From contig NZ_LLZI01000254.1 of the NCBI RefSeq assembly GCF_001509485.1, positions 1-64,000 of the forward strand: 64,000 nt of DNA, given 5' to 3'. A program made the position numbers and the translations under genes. This stretch comes from Streptomyces sp. NRRL F-4489 (GTDB lineage Bacteria; Actinomycetota; Actinomycetes; Streptomycetales; Streptomycetaceae). Positions 60,910-64,000 of this stretch are shown here, piece after piece (within the stretch, counting starts at the first letter, position 1; the number at the start of each line of letters is the position of its first letter). The notes beneath the pieces are model-generated. The model saw only the letters and a program-made list of their open reading frames with translations. It did no database searches and was not told where the DNA came from.

Positions 60910-62187
60910 ATGGGGCTGACCAGTCAGTCGCTCGAAATCACGGTGATCGTGCTGGCGGTGGTCTGTGTCGCCGCGACGGTGTGGCTCTGGCCCCGCCTGT
61001 CGCGGAACGGATGGCGCCATGTGCTGGGGAGGCTCGGCGCCATCCTGGTCACCCAGCTGTCGATCGTGTCCGCGCTCGCCCTCGCCGTGAACGCGAACTT
61101 CGAGTTCTACGGCAACTGGGACGAGCTGCTGGGCAACAACGAACAGGCCCCGGCGTCGGTGAGCCAGGGCAACGGCCAGTACGCCACGGTCGGCAACCTC
61201 AAGGGCGGCCTCGTCCAGCCCGCCGGCCCCCAGGGGCTCGACCGGGTGACCGGGCTGCCGAAGGGCCCCGCCGACAAGGTGGGCAAGGTCGAGTCCGTAC
61301 GGATCATCGGCCGCCGGACGCGGGCCATCAACCCGGCCTTCGTGTATCTGCCGCCGCAGTACTTCCAGCAGCAGTTCCACCGGCAGCGGTTCCCCGTCAT
61401 GGTCGTGATCAGCGGCTATCCGGGCGGGATCATGAATCTCGCGCAGCACCTCCAGATCCCGCAGAACGCGGGCCGGCTGATCGCGCAGGGCACGATGCAG
61501 CCCACCGTGCTCGTGATGGTGCGGCCGACGATCGCGCCGCCGCGGGACACCGAGTGCGTGGACGTGCCGGGCGGGCCGCAGGCCGAGACGTTCTTCACCA
61601 AGGACCTGCCGGACGCCATGAAGGCCACCTACCGGGTGGGACACGACCCCAGCGCCTGGGGCGCGTTCGGCTACTCGTCCGGCGGCACCTGCTCGCTCCA
61701 GCTGGCGATGCGCAACCCGGACGCGTACACCTCGGCGGTCTCGCTCTCCGGCGACTACGCGATCAAGGACGACCTCACCACCGGCAGCCTCTTCGGGCCG
61801 GGCCCGGCGGGCGCCCGGCGCCAGCGCGAGCACGATCTGCTGTGGCGGCTGGCGAACCTGCCCGCACCGCAGGTCTCCGCGCTGGTCGCCAGCAGCCGCC
61901 AGGGTGAGTCGGACTACGGCGACACCATGAAGTTCATCCACGCGGTGAAGCCGCCGATGCGGGTGGACTCGATCATCCTGCCCCGCGGCAGCCACCAGTT
62001 CGGGACCTGGCGGCGGGAGGTCGTACCGGCCCTGGAGTGGCAGAGCCAGCAGCTGACGTTCCCGCAGGACACCGAGCCCAACAAGCCGCAGAAGCCGGCG
62101 CCGGGGCAGTCGAAGGGCACGGACGCCCAGGCGCCCGGCGACGAGCGGTCCCACAAGAAGGTCGAGGCCGAGCGCCCGCACCAGTGA
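60910..62187 (+). CDS. Membrane-anchored alpha/beta hydrolase (antigen 85/esterase D-like)
   Basis: A 425-residue protein. An N-terminal region with two hydrophobic helices (ITVIVLAVVCVAATVWLW and LGAILVTQLSIVSALALAV) anchors it. The alpha/beta hydrolase domain covers residues about 130-385. The nucleophile is in GYSSGGT near residue 256 and a histidine in RGSHQFGTWRRE near 362. Such enzymes include esterases and acyltransferases of the antigen 85 type. The tail is charged and repetitive (KPAPGQSKG onward). The substrate is unknown. Confidence 0.85.
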   Translation: MGLTSQSLEITVIVLAVVCVAATVWLWPRLSRNGWRHVLGRLGAILVTQLSIVSALALAVNANFEFYGNWDELLGNNEQAPASVSQGNGQYATVGNLKGGLVQPAGPQGLDRVTGLPKGPADKVGKVESVRIIGRRTRAINPAFVYLPPQYFQQQFHRQRFPVMVVISGYPGGIMNLAQHLQIPQNAGRLIAQGTMQPTVLVMVRPTIAPPRDTECVDVPGGPQAETFFTKDLPDAMKATYRVGHDPSAWGAFGYSSGGTCSLQLAMRNPDAYTSAVSLSGDYAIKDDLTTGSLFGPGPAGARRQREHDLLWRLANLPAPQVSALVASSRQGESDYGDTMKFIHAVKPPMRVDSIILPRGSHQFGTWRREVVPALEWQSQQLTFPQDTEPNKPQKPAPGQSKGTDAQAPGDERSHKKVEAERPHQ

Positions 62188-62201
62188 GCCGCCGGGTCGG
62201 G

Positions 62202-62237
62202 CGCACCCGCCGGGCGGCATGGCGCCCGGCGGGTGCG
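62202..62237. terminator. Strong bidirectional terminator (esterase / deacetylase)
   Basis: Perfect 15-base arms CGCACCCGCCGGGCG (62202-62216) and its complement (62223-62237), with a 6-base loop. Confidence 0.85.
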
Positions 62238-62239
62238 GC

Positions 62240-63040
62240 TCACGGCCGGTAGACCATGCCGGGTTCGGGCTTGGCGGGGGCGAGCAGCTGGGAGACGGTG
62301 ACCACCGTGTAGCCGCGCTGCTTGAGCTCCTTGAGGATGCCGGGGACGGCGGGCACGGTGCCCTTGTAGATGTCGTGCAGCAGGATGATGCCGTCGCGCT
62401 TGGTCTGGTCGAGCACCCGCTTGGTGATCAGGGCGGAGTCGGTGGTCTGGTAGTCCTTGGCCGTCACGCTCCACAGGACCTGCGCCAGCCCGAGCTCCTT
62501 GCTGACCCGGGAGACCTCCCGGTCGGTCCGGCCCTGCGGCGGGCGCATCAGGGTGGGCGCCGTACCGGTGATCCGGCGGACCTCGTCCTGCACCCGGGAC
62601 AGTTCGCGCTTGGCCTCGTCCGGCTCGATATCCGTCAGGATCTGGTGGGACCAGGTGTGATTGGCCAGCTCATGGCCCTCGGCGGCGATCCGCTTGACCT
62701 CGGCGGGCCGCTCGGCGATGTGGTTCTTGCCGAGCATGAAGAACGTGGCGTGGGCGTGGTTCTCCTTGAGGACGTCCAGCAGCCGGTTGGTGTTCTCGCT
62801 CGGGCCGGCGTCGAAGGTCAGCGCCACGCACTTGGCCTTGCGGCAGTCGACGGCCTCGCCGCCGGTGCCCTTCCCGCCCTTGGCGTCCGTGCTCCCGGCG
62901 CCGTCCGCGGCGGCGGCCCGGGCGTCGGCCGGTGCGGTGACGTCGTAGGTGGCGCAGCCGGTGAGGGCCAGCGCCAGGGAGGCGGCGGTCAGCAGCCCGG
63001 CGAGGGCGGAGCGGCGGGCCGCGGGTATCTGCTTCGGCAT
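62240..63040 (-). CDS. Polysaccharide deacetylase (NodB-type) lipoprotein
   Basis: A 266-residue lipoprotein (lipobox LTGC near residue 29) with a NodB homology domain. Motif 1 reads LTFDAGPSENT, motif 2 HTWSH carries the metal histidines, motif 3 is MRPPQGRTD, and a late motif is ILLHDIY. In motif 1 the second Asp of the usual TFDDGP is Ala; this variant occurs in other deacetylases and may change metal binding. It probably acts on cell wall glycans outside the membrane. Confidence 0.88.
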   Translation of the reverse strand: MPKQIPAARRSALAGLLTAASLALALTGCATYDVTAPADARAAAADGAGSTDAKGGKGTGGEAVDCRKAKCVALTFDAGPSENTNRLLDVLKENHAHATFFMLGKNHIAERPAEVKRIAAEGHELANHTWSHQILTDIEPDEAKRELSRVQDEVRRITGTAPTLMRPPQGRTDREVSRVSKELGLAQVLWSVTAKDYQTTDSALITKRVLDQTKRDGIILLHDIYKGTVPAVPGILKELKQRGYTVVTVSQLLAPAKPEPGMVYRP

Positions 63041-63094
63041 GCGGGATCTTTCCTGGGGTCGGTCACGGGGGTCCTGAGCTGCGCGCCCGAGGGA

Positions 63095-63126
63095 CTATAC
63101 ATAGGACGTACACACGCGGTGTATAG
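63095..63126. promoter_or_regulatory. Divergent promoter/operator with inverted repeats
   Basis: CTATACA (63095-63101) and TGTATAG (63120-63126) form 7-base arms, and TACAC-N5-GTGTA (63109-63123) is nested at the right side. Minus-strand TATAGT (63099-63094) could be the -10 of the deacetylase; plus-strand TATAGC (63122-63127) could serve the transporter. Confidence 0.5.
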
Positions 63127-63215
63127 CGGGGGGTGGGGGAGCGGCCGGCACCGGTGGCAGCCCGATCGGGCGCGCCCGGCGCGACACCCCGCCGCGCCCG
63201 CGGTGGACTGCTGCT

Positions 63216-63947
63216 GTGACCGCCCCGCCGGACGACTGCCTGGCCCGCAACGACTGGATCTGCGGCGCGTACCTCAGCACCCGCCGCCAGATCCTGCTCG
63301 ACGCGGTCGCCCAGCACGTGCGGCTGACCGTGGTCTCGGTGGCGCTCGGGCTGGTGATCGCCCTCCCGCTGGCGCTGCTGGCCCGCCGCCTGCGCTGGAC
63401 GGCGGGGCCGGTGCTCGGCGCGACCACCGTGCTCTACACGATCCCGTCGCTGGCGATGTTCTCGCTGCTGCTCCCGGTCTACGGACTCTCCGCCACCCTC
63501 GTCGTGGCCGGCCTCACCCTCTACTCCCTCACCCTGCTCGTCCGGAACATCCTGGCGGGACTGGACGGCGTCCCGGCCGAGGCCAAGGAGGCCGCCCGGG
63601 GCATGGGATACGGGCCGCTGCGGCAACTGCTCACCGTGGAACTGCCGCTGGCGGTGCCCGCCGCGATGGCCGGCCTGCGCATCGCCACCGTCTCCGCGGT
63701 CGCCCTGACCACGGTCGGCGCGATCGTCGGCTACGGCGGCCTGGGCAACCTCATCTACGCCGGTATGAACGGCTTCTTCAAGGCCCAGGTGCTCACCGCC
63801 TCCGTGCTCTGCGTACTGCTCGCGGTCGTCTTCGACGTGCTGCTGCTCGGTCTGGAGCGGCTGCTCACCCCCTGGCGGCGGCCGGCCCGCGGCCCCCGCC
63901 CGGCCCGTGGGAGGAGACCGCTCACCGCCTCCGGACGGCGCGGATGA
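63216..63947 (+). CDS. Osmoprotectant/glycine betaine-type ABC transporter permease
   Basis: A 243-residue permease with five or six helices and the binding-protein-dependent transport signature EAARGMGYGPLRQLLTVELPLA (in sections, near residues 127-148), where the ATPase coupling helix lies. The preceding helix VLYTIPSLAMFSLLLPVYGL is typical of the OpuCB/ProW group. GTG 63216 is the likely start. A second permease overlaps its stop codon (ATGA), which is the usual layout of these transporters. Confidence 0.88.
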   Translation: MTAPPDDCLARNDWICGAYLSTRRQILLDAVAQHVRLTVVSVALGLVIALPLALLARRLRWTAGPVLGATTVLYTIPSLAMFSLLLPVYGLSATLVVAGLTLYSLTLLVRNILAGLDGVPAEAKEAARGMGYGPLRQLLTVELPLAVPAAMAGLRIATVSAVALTTVGAIVGYGGLGNLIYAGMNGFFKAQVLTASVLCVLLAVVFDVLLLGLERLLTPWRRPARGPRPARGRRPLTASGRRG

Positions 63948-64000
63948 GCACCCTCGCCGCGGTCTGGTCCTGGCTGACCACCACCGCCAACTGGTCCGGT
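63944..64000 (+). CDS. Second ABC transporter permease, truncated by the window edge
   Basis: The ATG at 63944 overlaps the previous stop (ATGA). Only 19 codons are present, starting MSTLAAVWSWLTTTANWSG. The position and start are typical of the partner permease of osmoprotectant systems. Confidence 0.65.
   Translation, partial: MSTLAAVWSWLTTTANWSG

Overview
The window is about 64 kb of very GC-rich DNA with dense, short-gapped genes and frequent GTG starts. Two branched-chain 2-oxo acid dehydrogenase (bkd) clusters, a bacterial proteasome activator, a mycothiol-dependent-type enzyme, Ser/Thr kinases, an AfsR/SARP regulator and 22 perfect copies of the actinobacterial ParB site (parS, GTTTCACGTGAAAC) point to a Streptomyces chromosome. 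The parS density places the window in the origin-proximal core. From remembered gene order in S. coelicolor (two bkd clusters, then aspS and metG), oriC probably lies off the left end, but that orientation is inference.

Layout. 0-2.8 kb: J-domain protein, rhodanese, acyl-CoA dehydrogenase. 2.9-13.4 kb: a phenylacetate catabolon, paaABCDE on the minus strand, then paaN diverging from paaH and a TetR regulator. It is interrupted by a DUF5819-HTTM-TrmH operon. 13.4-17.8 kb: an Lrp-type regulator (BkdR-like) diverging from bkdABC. 17.8-20.4 kb: molybdenum cofactor genes (a MobA-like fusion and moeA). 20.4-22.5 kb: a K+ channel diverging from a stand-alone RCK paralogue. 22.6-25.5 kb: quinone oxidoreductase, a His/Pro-rich surface protein, an array of eight parS sites, and bpa. 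25.6-29.2 kb: two divergent membrane Ser/Thr kinases. 29.3-35.6 kb: phosphotransferase, PPOX protein, response regulator diverging from the second bkdABC. 36-40 kb: GNAT-Nudix fusion, GntR-MFS operon, maleylpyruvate isomerase-type protein. 40-49 kb: LURP-one protein, thioredoxin-NHL protein, two DUF4232 lipoproteins, a membrane-anchored XRE regulator, and an M18 peptidase-SARP operon. 49.5-58.3 kb: fadE-type dehydrogenase, SseB-like protein, pirin, AI-2E-family protein, then aspS and metG convergent. 58.6-64 kb: vWA protein, esterase, polysaccharide deacetylase, and the start of an osmoprotectant-type ABC transporter.

Functional logic. The paa genes attack phenylacetyl-CoA by ring epoxidation and carry the product towards acetyl- and succinyl-CoA. 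The bkd complexes turn Val/Leu/Ile 2-oxo acids into branched acyl-CoA starters. Three promoters (paaA, paaN/paaH, bkdR/bkdA) share one palindrome, ACCGNNCGNNCGGT or a one-base variant. In each case an 11-bp motif, TTNTCCACAGG, lies farther upstream in the same orientation relative to paaA, paaN or bkdA, next to a -35-like hexamer. That is the most novel regulatory signal I see.

The parS sites form clusters at 24.6, 35.7, 39.2, 44.6, 53.2 and 58.5 kb, with singles at 47.1 and 60.7 kb. None occurs in the first 24.6 kb. Two clusters form or sit inside large inverted repeats at gene ends, and one site lies inside the SARP coding sequence.

I saw no rRNA or tRNA genes, insertion sequences, prophage genes or CRISPR arrays.
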